Shown: in pieces, positions 33,681-45,089 of the stretch
Numbering within the stretch: position 1 is the stretch's first letter
Layout of the letters: each line of letters opens with the position of its first letter
Source of the DNA: Lycorma delicatula
Lineage: Eukaryota > Arthropoda > Insecta > Hemiptera > Fulgoridae
NCBI RefSeq assembly: GCF_047948215.1
Contig: NC_134465.1
Location: 16,450,022-16,514,021, forward strand
DNA: 64,000 nt
Direction: 5' to 3'
Position numbers and translations under genes: made by a program
Notes under the pieces: generated by a model
Told to the model about the DNA's origin: nothing
The model's database searches: none
The model's input: the letters and a program-made list of their open reading frames with translations, nothing else

Positions 33681-35038
33681 GTTACTATATTGAGCACTCC
33701 ATAGCTCAGCATGGAAAGTCCTCAGTGACGGAGAATGTATTAACGAAACATTTCTAAGATGTGCATCAGTTCTATTTCACGATATGAAAAATAAAGATGG
33801 TATTAAAAGAAATTCCGAGTTATCGCTCAGTAGAAATGCTATCAAAGACAGAATAATAGATCTTAACAAAAACGTACAGCATCGATTAAAAGAAGACTTA
33901 AATAGTAAATGTTTTTCGATTTCTCTTGATGAAACTACTGATGTCCCATCAAATGCTCGGTTGGCCAATATCGCTAGATATTCTGATGGTCTCACAATGA
34001 GAGAAGAGTTGATAAGGTTAGAATCAGCGCGAATAAGTACGTGAGGAAACTAAATATGTAAGGATGTTGTGAAAACATTCAGCGACCTGAACAGTGATAT
34101 CTGTAAAATTGTGTCAGTCACGACAGATGGGGTACCAAAAAAAAATGTTGGATTCGTAAAATTGTTTATGGAAGCTATTAGACATTCATTTGTACATTTT
34201 CATTGCGGGTCAGCAATTTGATGTGATCTCTCTCCGTTCATATTAATGAGCTGAACTGAAAATTACAAGGTTTTGGAAAAAAATTGACATTATGTTCGAA
34301 TATATCAAATCTTTTGAAAGTAAACTTAAAATTTTTAAGCAAGATATCGAAACTAAACTTATAAGTCTTTTCCTTCGATAAAAAAGTATTTCGAGAAGGC
34401 CACTACAACGAGTATAATGGAGTCCATACTCGTACTTATGTACCAGAGTATAGTAAACTCGTTATCTGTACAGTTCAGTGAAAGATTCAACCAATTTAGA
34501 AGCCTAAGCCAGACCATTAAAATAATTAAGTATCTGGAGGTAGTTGTTTACAGCACTTTGGAATTAAAGGATTTCCAATTGATGCAAATCGACGACTTAG
34601 AGATGCAACTAGCAGATTTACAAGATATAATTTGGACTCGTGTGTTTGTCGATTTAAGATCGAAACTCGAAAATCTGGAACGAAATCGTTTGAATAATGA
34701 AAAAGAATGTACGAACGAGAAATTTTGAGTGCTTGGAATAGATTACCTGACACTTTTAGCGACTTAAAAAATCTAGCGATGGCTTTGTTAACAATTTTTA
34801 CATTAACTTATTTTTGTGAGAGTTTGTTCCAAGCATTAAATAATATTAAAACGAACAATAGAACCCGGCTAACAGAAGAAGTTAGTGGCGCTTGCTTGGC
34901 CTTGAAGTGCACCAAGTATGAACCTGCAATCGAAGAATTAGCAGACAAACTTCATTGCCAAAAAAGTCGTTATTTTCTACTTTTTATACCGTTTGATTAC
35001 CATTGTTTTTATTATTATTTTTTCGTAAATGTACATTA
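33680..35038 (+). mobile_element. hAT-family transposase remnant (ZBED5/GTF2IRD2-like)
   Basis: The order of blocks follows hAT transposases of the ZBED5/GTF2IRD2-like group. A decayed IEHSIAQHGKSS segment (about 33692), SRNAIKDRIIDLNKNVQHRL (about 33829), and CFSISLDETTDV with the first acidic catalytic-region residues (about 33912) come first, then VTTDGVP (about 34115) and KLFMEAIRHSFVHFHCGSAI. Roughly 100 residues of the usual middle are then missing. FEYIKSFESKLKIFKQDIET resumes near 34293, and the C-terminal dimerisation region follows: MALLTIFTLTYFCESLFQAL with CLALKCTKYEPAIEELADKL (34780-34960). Frameshifts lie at about 33775, 34040-34060 and 34700. No BED zinc finger, TIRs or 8 bp target duplication were identified. 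Inactive, but its C-terminal 110 codons are still open. Confidence 0.88.
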
Positions 35039-35040
35039 AT

Positions 35041-36142
35041 TTTCAGTTTATTCATACTTTTTGGTTGATCTTTCTTTGTTAAATGGCATTGAAAAATACA
35101 AAATAAATATCAAAAATATAAACCTTCTTTTTACTACGGTTCCAAATATCAAAAAATTATGAATATTTCTATATATATTTCACGGCACATTTAGGGTAGA
35201 CTGCAGTCAGTCGTATAGACATGCAGATAGTTTACATATAGATTAGACTGATATTTACGAAACAAACTAGGTTTTAATATGCACAAAAATTCGATTTCAT
35301 TCGCACGACATCGTACACCACAACTACCTAATTATTATATAAATAATAAATCTGTTTATTAATAAGACCGAGAGATGTAATATTTGACTCTTCATTAATA
35401 TTCAAAGGGCATATACCGATTTAATAATTAAATGTTCCAGTAAATCCTTGATATTTATTATACGGAACAGTAATCGATTTAACGATTTTTATGATAATAA
35501 AACTAAGAAATAGGATTAAAACAGTGAGGTAAGGAGTAAATCAGTGACTGTTGGTAGATGACCGTACACCTTGAAATCAACATAAACATTGAACAAATTA
35601 AAACAGATTTCTTAGGTAATTTTTTTGTTTTATAGTATAATTAAAGAATGTGATTTTTCTGTTTCCGTGACCTTATTAAGAAAGGAATTTAATAAATACG
35701 CCCGACTGCAGACATAATTTAAACGCTCATGTTATTTAAATTATTGAACAACAAAGTCGAAATCTATAATTGAGCTCTCCCGTTTTTACGCTCACACTTA
35801 GACCGTAGAACAAATACCTTATTTTTTATTTCAAAAAGTAGAACGAAGTGTCATGAGAATTTACCACTTGTAACAACGTTGAGACTTAATGAAAATTATC
35901 ACGCTCTGGATCCCTTTGCTGACTGTATGACCAATTTTATAAACTATTGTAAAAACCGCTCGCAAACCTTAAGATATTATTACTTCAAATATTTTTGTTC
36001 GGGTTCTATCCCGACAACTTGACTTTTTATTTCTATTCACTGTCTCTTTCTCTCCTTTAAGATTTCTCTGTTTTCTTTTGTCTTTCTTGACGTGTTCTTA
36101 CAGATCCAATTTTTTTTCTTTTTCAATTAACTACTTTAATAT
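35041..36142. other. AT-rich spacer
   Basis: No gene seen. Confidence 0.4.
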
Positions 36143-36275
36143 GCCGGCCTCCGTGGTGCTACTGGTAGCGTCTCGGGATGTCCCGGGTTCGAATCCAGGT
36201 CAGTCATGGCATTTCCACGCGCTAAAAAAAATCATTCATCTCATCCTCTGAAGCAATACTACACTGCAGTAAAAC
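36143..36275 (+). repeat. SINE-1 copy with shortened head
   Basis: Starts gccggcctccgtggtgctac, has the B box gggttcgaatcc (36184-36195), the ggcatttccacgcgct body and the catcctctgaagcaatac tail. About 17 bases between A and B boxes present in the 15.4 kb copy are deleted, which would impair polymerase III recognition. Confidence 0.85.
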
Positions 36276-36349
36276 TGCAATAAAATAAAAAGTACGTGTA
36301 ATGTCAATTAAATTTCTTATCTTTATTTTGAAGCTTAAAACATTTCATT

Positions 36350-36722
36350 ATATTCAGAAAGAAATATCATTCCCTACACGGCTTTGGTTGACTTAACCGA
36401 GTCTATTAAAAAGATTTTTAAATCAGCCCGATTTTAACAACGCCTCGAATATTTGCTTTCAAATGGTCAATCTTTAGTGGATTGATGCTTGTAACCCTAG
36501 AAAAAATAGTTTAAGAGTGTCAAATCACACGATTTGGTGGCCATTTGATTATCGTTTTGTGAAATTATCGAACGACCTAACTTTTGAGCGCAGTAACTAA
36601 ATTGTTTCAACAGTTTCATGTGGCATCTGGTACCATCTTGTTGAAAAAACCACTTCTCATTCAAAACACAATTTTCAAAATTTGGAAACAAAACTACACA
36701 AATCATAGCCCGATAGCTATTT
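36350..36722 (-). mobile_element. DD41D-type Tc1/mariner transposase remnant
   Basis: Minus strand: WFFQQDGTRCH carries the second catalytic Asp, then LGRSIISQN and KSCDLTLLNYFF, where the last catalytic Asp is replaced by Asn. The spacing between these two positions is 41 residues, matching the DD41D group. Further down, NPLKIDHLKANIRG and a decayed C-terminus reach about 36350. The N-terminal DNA-binding half and TIRs are not found. It abuts the 108 bp tandem array on its upstream side. Confidence 0.82.
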
Positions 36723-36739
36723 TAATGAATATCACCGGG

Positions 36740-37235
36740 AAATGTTTGTTGTCATTGGTTTACATGTTATCGGTTGTCCTATTGCCATTGGATGTAGTAA
36801 TGATTGAGGGTGGTCAACATTAAGTGTAATCTTTGTTACTGATATGGAAATGTGTGTTGTCATTGGTTTACATGATATACGTTGTCCTACTGCCATTGGA
36901 TGTAGTAATCATTGAGGGTGGTCAACATTAAGTGTAATCTTTGCTACTGATATGGAAATCTGTGTTGTCATTGGTTTACATGTTATCGGTTGTCCTATTG
37001 TCATTGGATGTAGTAATGATTGAGGGTGGTCAACATTAAGTGTAATCTTTGTTACTGATATGGAAATGTGTGTTGTCATTGGTTTACATGATATACGTTG
37101 TCCTACTGCCATTGGATGTAGTAATCATTGAGGGTGGTCAACATTAAGTGTAATCTTTGCTACTGATATGGAAATCTGTGTTGTCATTGGTTTACATGTT
37201 ATCGGCTCTCCTATTGCCATTTGATGTAGTAATCG
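36740..37235. repeat. 108 bp tandem array with 216 bp higher-order unit
   Basis: Five unit starts (gaaatstgtgttgtcattgg-type) fall at 36740, 36847, 36955, 37063 and 37171, so there are about 4.6 units. Two unit types alternate: type 1 has acatgttatcggttgtccta and gtaatgattg, type 2 has acatgatatacgttgtccta and gtaatcattg. The two type 2 units are essentially identical, so a 216 bp dimer was duplicated recently. A 67-codon minus-strand frame crosses units and is a by-product. Confidence 0.95.
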
Positions 37236-37659
37236 CTTTTCTACATAAAGGCTTTTTGGACGTATCCTTTCCCCATATAAAATTCCGTATGCTGAATGTA
37301 CCTTACGTATTCTCTTTGAAGTTAACTATCTCGGCGAGTTTAAAAAGAAAACTGCACTTCTGACGATTTGCTACACTAAACCCTAATAAAGAGAAGTTAT
37401 ATATTAAGGATTATGAAAAAAATTTGTTGGAACTGTAAGAAACAATTTAATTTGATTTTAAGGGTTTTAATATTCCAGATAACAGAAACGAAAATCTGTT
37501 TGAATAAGAAAGAAGTCGTTAAACTACTATTATAAATATCATAAAATAAAAATTATAAACACGAGTTGCGGAGATATTCGGTAAAAGACTCAAAATTCTT
37601 AAAAATGGAATTATAAAACTTTATATTTTATGGATTTAGACATATATCTTCTTTTCTGC
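37236..37659. other. AT-rich spacer
   Basis: No gene seen. Confidence 0.4.
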
Positions 37660-38292
37660 TTTATTTTTGTTTTCAGTCATTTGACTGGTTTGATGCAGCT
37701 CTCCAAGATTCCCTATCTAGTGCTAGTCGTTTCATTTCGGCGTACCCCCTACATCCTACATCCCTACAAATTTGTTTTACATATTCCAAACGTTGCCTGC
37801 GTGCACAGTTTTTTCCTTCTACCAGTCCCACTAATATTTAGACGACTATTCCCGGATGCCTTAATATGTGGCCTATACTTCTATCTCTTCTTTTAACTAT
37901 ATTTTTCCAAATGCTTCTTTCTTCATCGATTTGCCGCAACACTTCTTCATTTGTCACTTTATCGACCCATCTGATTTTTAACATTCTCCTATAGCACCGC
38001 ATTTCAAAAGTTTCTAATCTTTTCTTCTCACGGAGTCCGATCGTCGAAGTTTCACTTCCATATAAGGCGATGCTCCAAACATATACGTTCAAAAATGTTT
38101 TCCTGACGTTTAAATTAATTTTTGTGGTGAACAAATTATATTTCTGACTGAAGACTTATTTCGCCACGCTATTCGGCATTTTATGTCGCTCCTGCTTCGT
38201 TCATCTTTAGTAATTCTACTTCCCAAATAACAAAATTCTTCTACCTCCATAATCATTTCTCTTCCTATTTTCACATTCAATGGTCCATCTTC
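37660..38292 (-). mobile_element. Second copy of the 19.4 kb LINE family, decayed
   Basis: Minus strand. It matches 19665-20295 from the segment before VEEFCYLG to the natural end SNQSND-like block and short A-rich tail (near 37665). The core frame at 38134-37838 keeps VWSIALYGSET, RCYRRMLKIRWVDKVTNEEV and GHILRHPG. A frameshift near 38140 and others nearer the end separate it from the flanking blocks. It is truncated more at the 5' side than the 19.4 kb copy, and no target duplication was found. Confidence 0.93.
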
Positions 38293-40659
38293 GCGGGAAA
38301 AACGGTTTGAGTATATCGTGAATTAAACGAAGACTGAAATATTATATTACAGTTACGTTATAAATTCTATTATAATTATGTCAATTATAATTCGTATTGT
38401 ATATAAATAAATCTGTAGTAGGAATCTGTTTCCGTTCTTTAGTGCTTTGACTATCAGGCTATCAGGCGACTACATACATGTTAACACAAAATTAATTGTG
38501 TAACCCGCTTGAATTCACCGAAAACAATACATCGTATCAAAAATTAAGAAAAATATTTTTGTTTCCTTTTATTTAATATCGTTTACTTTTTATTAATACT
38601 CATTTTATCTTCTATAAATACAACTTATAATCTATCTGTATGTAATTCATTATTAATCGATATAGATAAGGAACGCCGTACAAATTTAAATTTATTATTA
38701 GAAAATAGTTTTTTGAATACAGTTAAGCCCGTAATTAGCAATCGACCTCCTTTTTGTCGACCGTTTATGATAATGCGAGAGAACAAATAAAAAAATTCAC
38801 AACAAATATTACAATCCGTAGATAAATAGATATTATGAATTTGTTTATATAAAGAGTGTAACTTATTAATACTCGTAAATATATAGAATATGTAGAAATT
38901 AATTTCGAGTATATTTCTTTAGAAGATGTAATGATGAATATTATCTTATTATGTCGTTATTAAGAACGTAATATCGTAACAACTTACAGCCTTCTTTTAC
39001 GTAGGCATATAAAAACTTTTATCTAATAAATTACAGCTAAATTTTTTTATAGTACTTGTAGAGCAGACTATAACTTAGGTAGGTTTGATACTTTTACGAT
39101 TAAAAATTAAGAATAAGTTTTCAGTCAAGAGGTGACAATCGTTATTATGGTTATGTTTATAAATATCGATAAACTTTACATAATGTAATATGTTTAATAA
39201 CTTAAGTAAAATCGTTTGTTCCTTAGTTATTTTAATATTTAAACGTATTTTTATAATATTATTTTTAATCGCTGCATTATTTTATAACGCAAGTAAATGG
39301 GCGCCAAATAAAGCGAAAACGGTAATAAAGGCACCGTTATGTTACGATCACTAGCGGAAAATCCCGATTCGTTAGTATCAATTTCTAGAGTAAAATTTTT
39401 AATTTAATTTTCATTATATCGATTTGCATCGTTGAGAAAAACATATTTTTACACAAGAGGTAATCAAGTTTCGACGTATAATAGTCCCATTCCGAGACGC
39501 CACTCGCCAGGGCAACCCGCCCTGAGGGCCTAGCTGCGAAGGTGTGCAGTAAGCACGCCCTGCAGCTAGTATCGATCTAAAAACGGATTACCTTCCGCTA
39601 AAAAACCTTTTATTTATGTTACAATCGACTGTGAATTCGAGTATCTATGGATTTTCAGTCGACCTTTTCAAAGGTCGGAATAATTTTTGGGGAAATTCAG
39701 TTACCGTAAATAATGGAATGAACAGTTGTGAATTTGCGCTAAAAATTTCACTAATTTCTCAAATTTTTTACGCAAAAGTGCTTTTAAATAAGAACATTAA
39801 TGCGATTTTGTAAAAGTTCAGCAGAAACTTCCACTGTATTTCGCTAAGACGAATATCGATGACGCTTGTCCCGCACGATTTAATCTGTTCAATCCGCTTA
39901 TAAAAATTTGCACGGTTAAAACGTTTTTTACCGTACTGTTTTAACGTTGAATTTGGGCCAGGTATAAACCTTCAGAAATAAAAATTTATCTCGTTATACT
40001 GTTGTTCTACGTTACACGTTTTTAAATTACCCGTTCGCAAGAATAAAGCTATACTAAATGTCTGAGGACATCCAGAATGTAAATATAATGTCATAAACAA
40101 ACTGATTTTCTAACCCGACATGAGATATTCTTTTTATAAAATCTATTTTCATACGGTATTATGCGGTGCGCTGTACGAATTTAAATTTTGTTTTCGATTT
40201 CGGTTTCAGCTGTGAAATTATTTGCGTTGTACATTTATAATTACTAACTTTTCTAAAATTCCTGTATAAATAAATAAACGTATGACATTATTTGTTCCTG
40301 GTTTTACGTTTAATTAACTGTATCGTTTATTATTCTCTCAAATTTAATTATTTCAGTTGTACGTTTAAAATAATTTATTTCGCTTATTCTCTCTCTCTCT
40401 GCTTAATTTATTACCGAATAAAATTGATTTTTTTTTTTTTTACAAAAACCTTTTATTATAATTTCAGTCCATCGAACTTTTACTCCTAATTTGTCGTTTA
40501 TTCTATCGATTATTAATATTTTCATTCTGAATTTAAATGTTTCTTTACCTTAAAAACCAAAATTACTTTATGGATTTCTTGTTTGTTCTTCGTTAGCTAA
40601 AAGTTAAAGAACTTATTTAAATGATTTAAAGGTAATAAAGAGGTGTATCAAGTAATATT
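38293..40659. other. Spacer with one GC-rich island
   Basis: AT-rich, with no gene seen. At 39490-39600 there is a GC-rich segment (cgccagggcaacccgccctg, agcacgccctgcagctag) with small internal inverted repeats. It resembles neither SINE family and I cannot name it. Confidence 0.4.
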
Positions 40660-40660
<1 letters not shown>

Positions 40661-40737
<77 letters not shown>

Positions 40738-40743
40738 TACACA
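40661..40743. repeat. (GT)n(TA)n(CA)n palindromic microsatellite
   Basis: About 8 GT, 24 TA and 5 CA units in that order, so the array is nearly self-complementary and can extrude a cruciform. Confidence 0.97.
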
Positions 40744-40784
40744 AATGAGTAAATGAAATTGTTTGACGAGATTAAATAGAATCA

Positions 40785-41372
40785 TCATTATCATTCGCTA
40801 AAAGCTATGCCTTGTCGGTTTAGCCACGTCACTCTCATCACCGCTTCTCTCTTCAAGGCATTATATGAACCAAGGCCCATCTCTTCTTTAACATTACTGA
40901 TGATGGTTGCTGCCGGTCTACCTCTAGGTTTTTTACCCAAAACCTTGCCTTCAAATATATTTGTCAAGAACCGGTCATGACGTAGTACATATCCTATCAA
41001 TTTCGCTCTTCTTCTTCTTCGTATAACATTTGGCGAGGACCTCCTCTCACTCACTTCTGCTAACATTTGATCATTTATTTTCCTATCCACCCGGCTTGTT
41101 CTTGTTACTCTCCTCCACATCCGCATTTGCATTGCTTCCAGTCTTCTTTCTGCTTATCCAAACGTCCATATTTCACACCCATAAGTTAGAACGCTCCAGA
41201 CGTAAGTTTTAGCGAACCGTTTCCTTATTTGCATACTCGTATGATTATCAGTCTGTTAATTCCTTTTTCCAGCGTTATTCTTCTTTTTACTTCTTTGACG
41301 CATTTATTATCGCTAGTGACGGTGCTTCCCAAATAACAAAAACTGTCAACCTTAGAGTAGAATTTATATTAA
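40785..41372 (-). mobile_element. RTE-like LINE remnant: RT thumb and C-terminus
   Basis: Minus strand: VDSFCYLGSTVTSDNKC (about 41355-41305), then after frameshifts TYVWSVLTYGCEIWTF (about 41205-41155), RRLEAMQMRMWRRV, GYVLRHDRFLTNIFEGKV and KKPRGRPAATII, ending ALKREAVMRVTWLNRQGI near 40800. It has the same block order as the 19.4 kb LINE but low similarity, so it is a different family. The final 113 codons are open. The 3' side carries an ATC/ATT-rich tail. Confidence 0.88.
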
Positions 41373-41412
41373 AATTATTAAATGAAAAATACTTAATTTC
41401 CATTATTATTAC

Positions 41413-41535
41413 TTGGCGGAACGGTAACATCTCGATCTTTCATCCAGAGATCCCGGGTTTGAATCCCGATCAAGCGTAGCATGTTTCATACGCTACAAAT
41501 TTTGATCATCACATTCCCATATACACGATTCTTTG
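41413..41535 (+). repeat. SINE-1 copy, diverged
   Basis: An A-box-like ttggcggaacggtaacatct is followed by B box gggtttgaatcc (41455-41466), agcgtagcatgtttcatacg and a degraded tail. Confidence 0.75.
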
Positions 41536-41789
41536 TAAGCTTTCGTGGTAAATTAATTCATCGGTCAAAGAAAAATAAATAGATAAATAAAGATATTACT
41601 TTTAAAAGTATAATTATTAATATCCGTAATTAAGAGAAAAAAATCACTTATTTTTTTCCTGTTAAAAAATTCCTTTCGGCACGCCGGAAGGCAGAGATAG
41701 ATTTCACCGGTGCTAAGTAGGGGATAAAAAATTTCCACCTTAAAGTTAAGAAAAATTTCAAATTTACTCAATACGACAACGGTTGCGTG

Positions 41790-42185
41790 TGCTAAAATGT
41801 TTCACATGTTTACATACGACAAGCCCCATCTTCTTACAATTCCAGCAACGGTTTCGTCATCCCTTGCCGTAAGGGTTGGTCATATCAAAAATAATTTCAG
41901 GCAAAGGTTTTAGGTAATGTTTAGAGGGCTAACGATCACTATAAACCGATTAGATACTGTGTCTAATAAGAAAGATAGATTTTTGTCTTCAAAGCCCCAA
42001 TTTTCCACATCCCTAGGCCAGCGGTTAGTGATACCAAAACACTTTACTTAGATAAGTTTTAGGCCCTTATCCAAAGAATAATAGGAACTTTAAACGAATT
42101 CATATTTTACTTAATATGAAAGTTGAGGAAAGTTATTCACCTCAACAACCGAACCGATTTTGATGTTTAACCTCGCGTCGGAATC
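41790..42185 (+). repeat. Unclassified non-coding repeat with internal duplication
   Basis: Two ~130 bp halves are weakly similar: gggttggtcatatcaaaa...ggttttagg (41873 on) and gcggttagtgataccaaaa...gttttaggcc (42021 on). Ends with an accgattttgatg-type stretch common in arthropod repeats. A related phrase (aaggttttaagttatagatc) is at 51574. Confidence 0.45.
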
Positions 42186-42931
42186 CTTCCGTTACCGAGA
42201 TTGTCGGTATTATTTATGGTTCAAAAATTTGAAAAATTTGAAAAAAATGATTATACTATATACAAAATACTATGTAAAAAATTGTCACCCGCCCGCACGA
42301 TCTTTAATTATTATATATTAAAGAACGGTTTTTGCAAACAGTTTTTTTTTTGGGGGCAGTCGTGTTTTTTTAATATTTATCTTTTGTTCCCGTATTAAAA
42401 CACGGATTTAAAGAAAGTCGAAGGACTGAAACATGAGAATGATACCTTCGAGTCTTACGCAGGTAAGAGGTAAGAGACGGGATATGTCGAGGGTAAAAAT
42501 TGTACGAGTAGGAAAAGACGAATACGATATAAAACAAATAAGTGAACTTGTAGAATATAGTAAGTTTGTTGATGTTTAAAAAATAATTAGTTAAGAACAG
42601 AAACGGGTGGTGATTCGCTTCAAATCGTTCTGTTGTCCAACAACTCCATAAAAATAAAACATAAATAGACGTTTATACTTTAATTATTTGTTTAATCGTA
42701 TGATTTAAACTTTCATTCAGAAGGTTTTTGGTTCAAATTTCCCGGCAGACTTCGCATTCGTTTAGCGCTACTTAATTCTAACCGCAACACAAAATTAAGA
42801 TGTGTATTCTTTAACGTCATAGCATAAATTAGAAAAAAAATAGATACAAAGGGAGTTAACAGATATTTATACAGAAAAATATTTATTGCGAGGGATCCCC
42901 ATAAAGACACCTTTCTGGCTTTCAAAAAGAA
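42186..42931. other. AT-rich spacer
   Basis: No gene seen. Confidence 0.4.
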
Positions 42932-43711
42932 AAACAACTTAGGGTTGTTTCTGATGCACGGCTTACTCACGCAATTTAATTAAAAATATTTATCATTTTA
43001 CTTAAATATAATATATTTTTGTTTATTTAATTCAATGATTCTAATTAAAGCGAACGTATCTAATCGCGCGGGTGTGGCGGTACTAGCGGCGACGGTCAGT
43101 ACTAACTAAAGTAATGTAATTTCACAATTTACATACAACAAATTTTGCTTGTGCGGTCTAACGCACCAAATACCGAGTCGATCGGATGATCAAGATCGAA
43201 ACCCAGCCCGACCGAGTTACTTTTACACGTTAAATATTATTTATTTATTTAATTCTACCGATCGCGTTTGACGTCACAACATACAAGTAGTTTAGAACAT
43301 TTTTGCCATGGGGATGCGATTTTGAAAATTTTTTTGCAAATATTGTTATTATTTAATCGTTAACAAATGTGCCTGAGTATAATATGACCCTAATTAGGCG
43401 AAATCTCGAGGTACTGAGGATGACCTTGTTCTACAGCCTCACCTCTTTGACCTTTTAAGTTGAAAATTTAATGGCATCAATGCCCTATATATAGAAGTAA
43501 TCTGACTATGTTTGGTAATAACCGGTCCAGTAGTTCTACAGATATAAACTGATTTAGAGGCCGACTACGAACAACGTACATACGAACTAATGCCTTCGTA
43601 TGTTCATGTGTATTAACATCTGGAAAATTTCCATCCGGTTTTTTGGGTTTCTTAGGTGTGAACGAAAGCTATAGCAAAGCTTTGCTATAGCGCCATCTAG
43701 ACGGGAAAGTA
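42932..43711 (+). repeat. Dispersed non-coding repeat family B, near full copy
   Basis: Collinear with 10867-11655 as described there. Near its end lies a 24 bp perfect palindrome (43668-43691, half gctatagcaaag) that is absent from the other full copy, so it arose after this copy inserted. An extra ~80 bp around 43095-43180 is also specific to this copy. Confidence 0.8.
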
Positions 43712-44869
43712 AAAGCAGGCATGAGAATGTCTAGCCGAAATAAAATTTCATATTCGCATACGTTTTAAATGAAATTCTACGTTTAGGTGAGCCTACATTC
43801 TGTAAATGAAACTAATGAAAGATGATTAATGTCGGTAGGGAATTTTCAAGTACCCGGAGAAAGCAGAGTAATTTAGTTTTTTTTTTTTAATAACCGTTTT
43901 TTTTTGCTGGGAAGTACAGTGCGTGTTTGCGCGTGTGTACACCCAAACGCGTATGAGTTAAATGAAATGTAAATGTTATCTAAACAATGTAGGAGTCGCA
44001 TAATAGAACGGATGTATATGAAAATGTATTTTCTGTAGAAGCAGTAGCATTTCTATTAGTTTATACCTGTCAAACGGGTTATAGACATATTTATGTCACG
44101 TAAACAAAAACGGTTATCATTTCTGCACGGTACAGTTGAATTCAATGGCGGTGGAGATCCTTCTACCCCCGGCGTTTAAACTTTTCTCTTACCCCTTCTA
44201 CCGCAAACTTGAAACTTTATTCGATTCGCTTACCTACATAAGTAGGCTCGTGTACTTTCATCCCTGTAATAATTTACTTAACTCGCTCTAGAGGTATATT
44301 ATTATTTCTCTCTTAAATTTACTAGGCTCCCTCATTTGTCTTCGAACAGTACGTATAGTAAAACTTCTTAATACGTTGCATTTCTAAATAGTGAAAAACT
44401 TAATTACCTTTTCTTCATTAAACCTTAAATTTTTCCCTAATTAAGTTTTTTTGTTATTTGCAGTCTTTTAAAACCGGTACGATAAACTACTTTGATTTTT
44501 GTCTATTCTGCGTCAATAATAATACTGAATTAATAAAAATTATCACTTTGCATTACGGTGCGCAAGCGTACTGCCGGGTTAACAACTCGATCGTTTTTCA
44601 ACGTTTTTGCTCATTTTGGGATCCTGAATTGGGGTCCAGAATACGTCCCGGAACAGCTCGTACAGTCAAATAATTTTTCATTAACGCTTTCTAAATTGTA
44701 TATATTTTATAGACGTAACATATACCGACCGCAATAAAAAAAAAGTTATTTAAATTATTTATTTTGTTAAATAAAAACTTAATCTTATGAAGTACAATAA
44801 TTAAAAGCGAGTAAAGGATGTTGTATGCTAAGCAAGAAAAAAATTCACAACTGTAGCGTTGTCAGAAAT
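43712..44869. other. AT-rich spacer
   Basis: No gene seen. A 71-codon frame at 44458-44673 has no recognisable features. Confidence 0.4.
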
Positions 44870-44945
44870 ATACTGATGTACTGGGTACATCAGGGTACAT
44901 CATGTACTGGGTACTACTCCTGGGTTCGACTCGTAAGTAGCTTAA
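44870..44945 (+). repeat. Locally rearranged stretch with a B-box-like motif
   Basis: The phrase gtactgggtac occurs twice within 35 bases, interleaved with inverted copies (gatgtac/gtacatc), followed by cctgggttcgactcg, a B-box-like word. It looks like a SINE head scrambled by template switching. Confidence 0.5.
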
Positions 44946-45089
44946 CGTTTGTACACCGATTTCAGTTCATGTCGTTAATTATTCATAAATGAATATATAC
45001 TCAGGAATAATACAAAAAAAAAACTTTCGCTTAGAAAGAAAACAACAAAAATAAATAATATAAAAATGTTAAGAACATTACCATAAAAT

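Noticed and set aside
33680..35038. Domesticated hAT-derived host gene.
   Set aside because: Frameshifts, stops and a ~100-residue internal deletion rule out a maintained protein.
36909..37112. 67-codon minus-strand frame as a repeat protein.
   Set aside because: The frame is open only because the 108 bp unit is a multiple of three; no family features.
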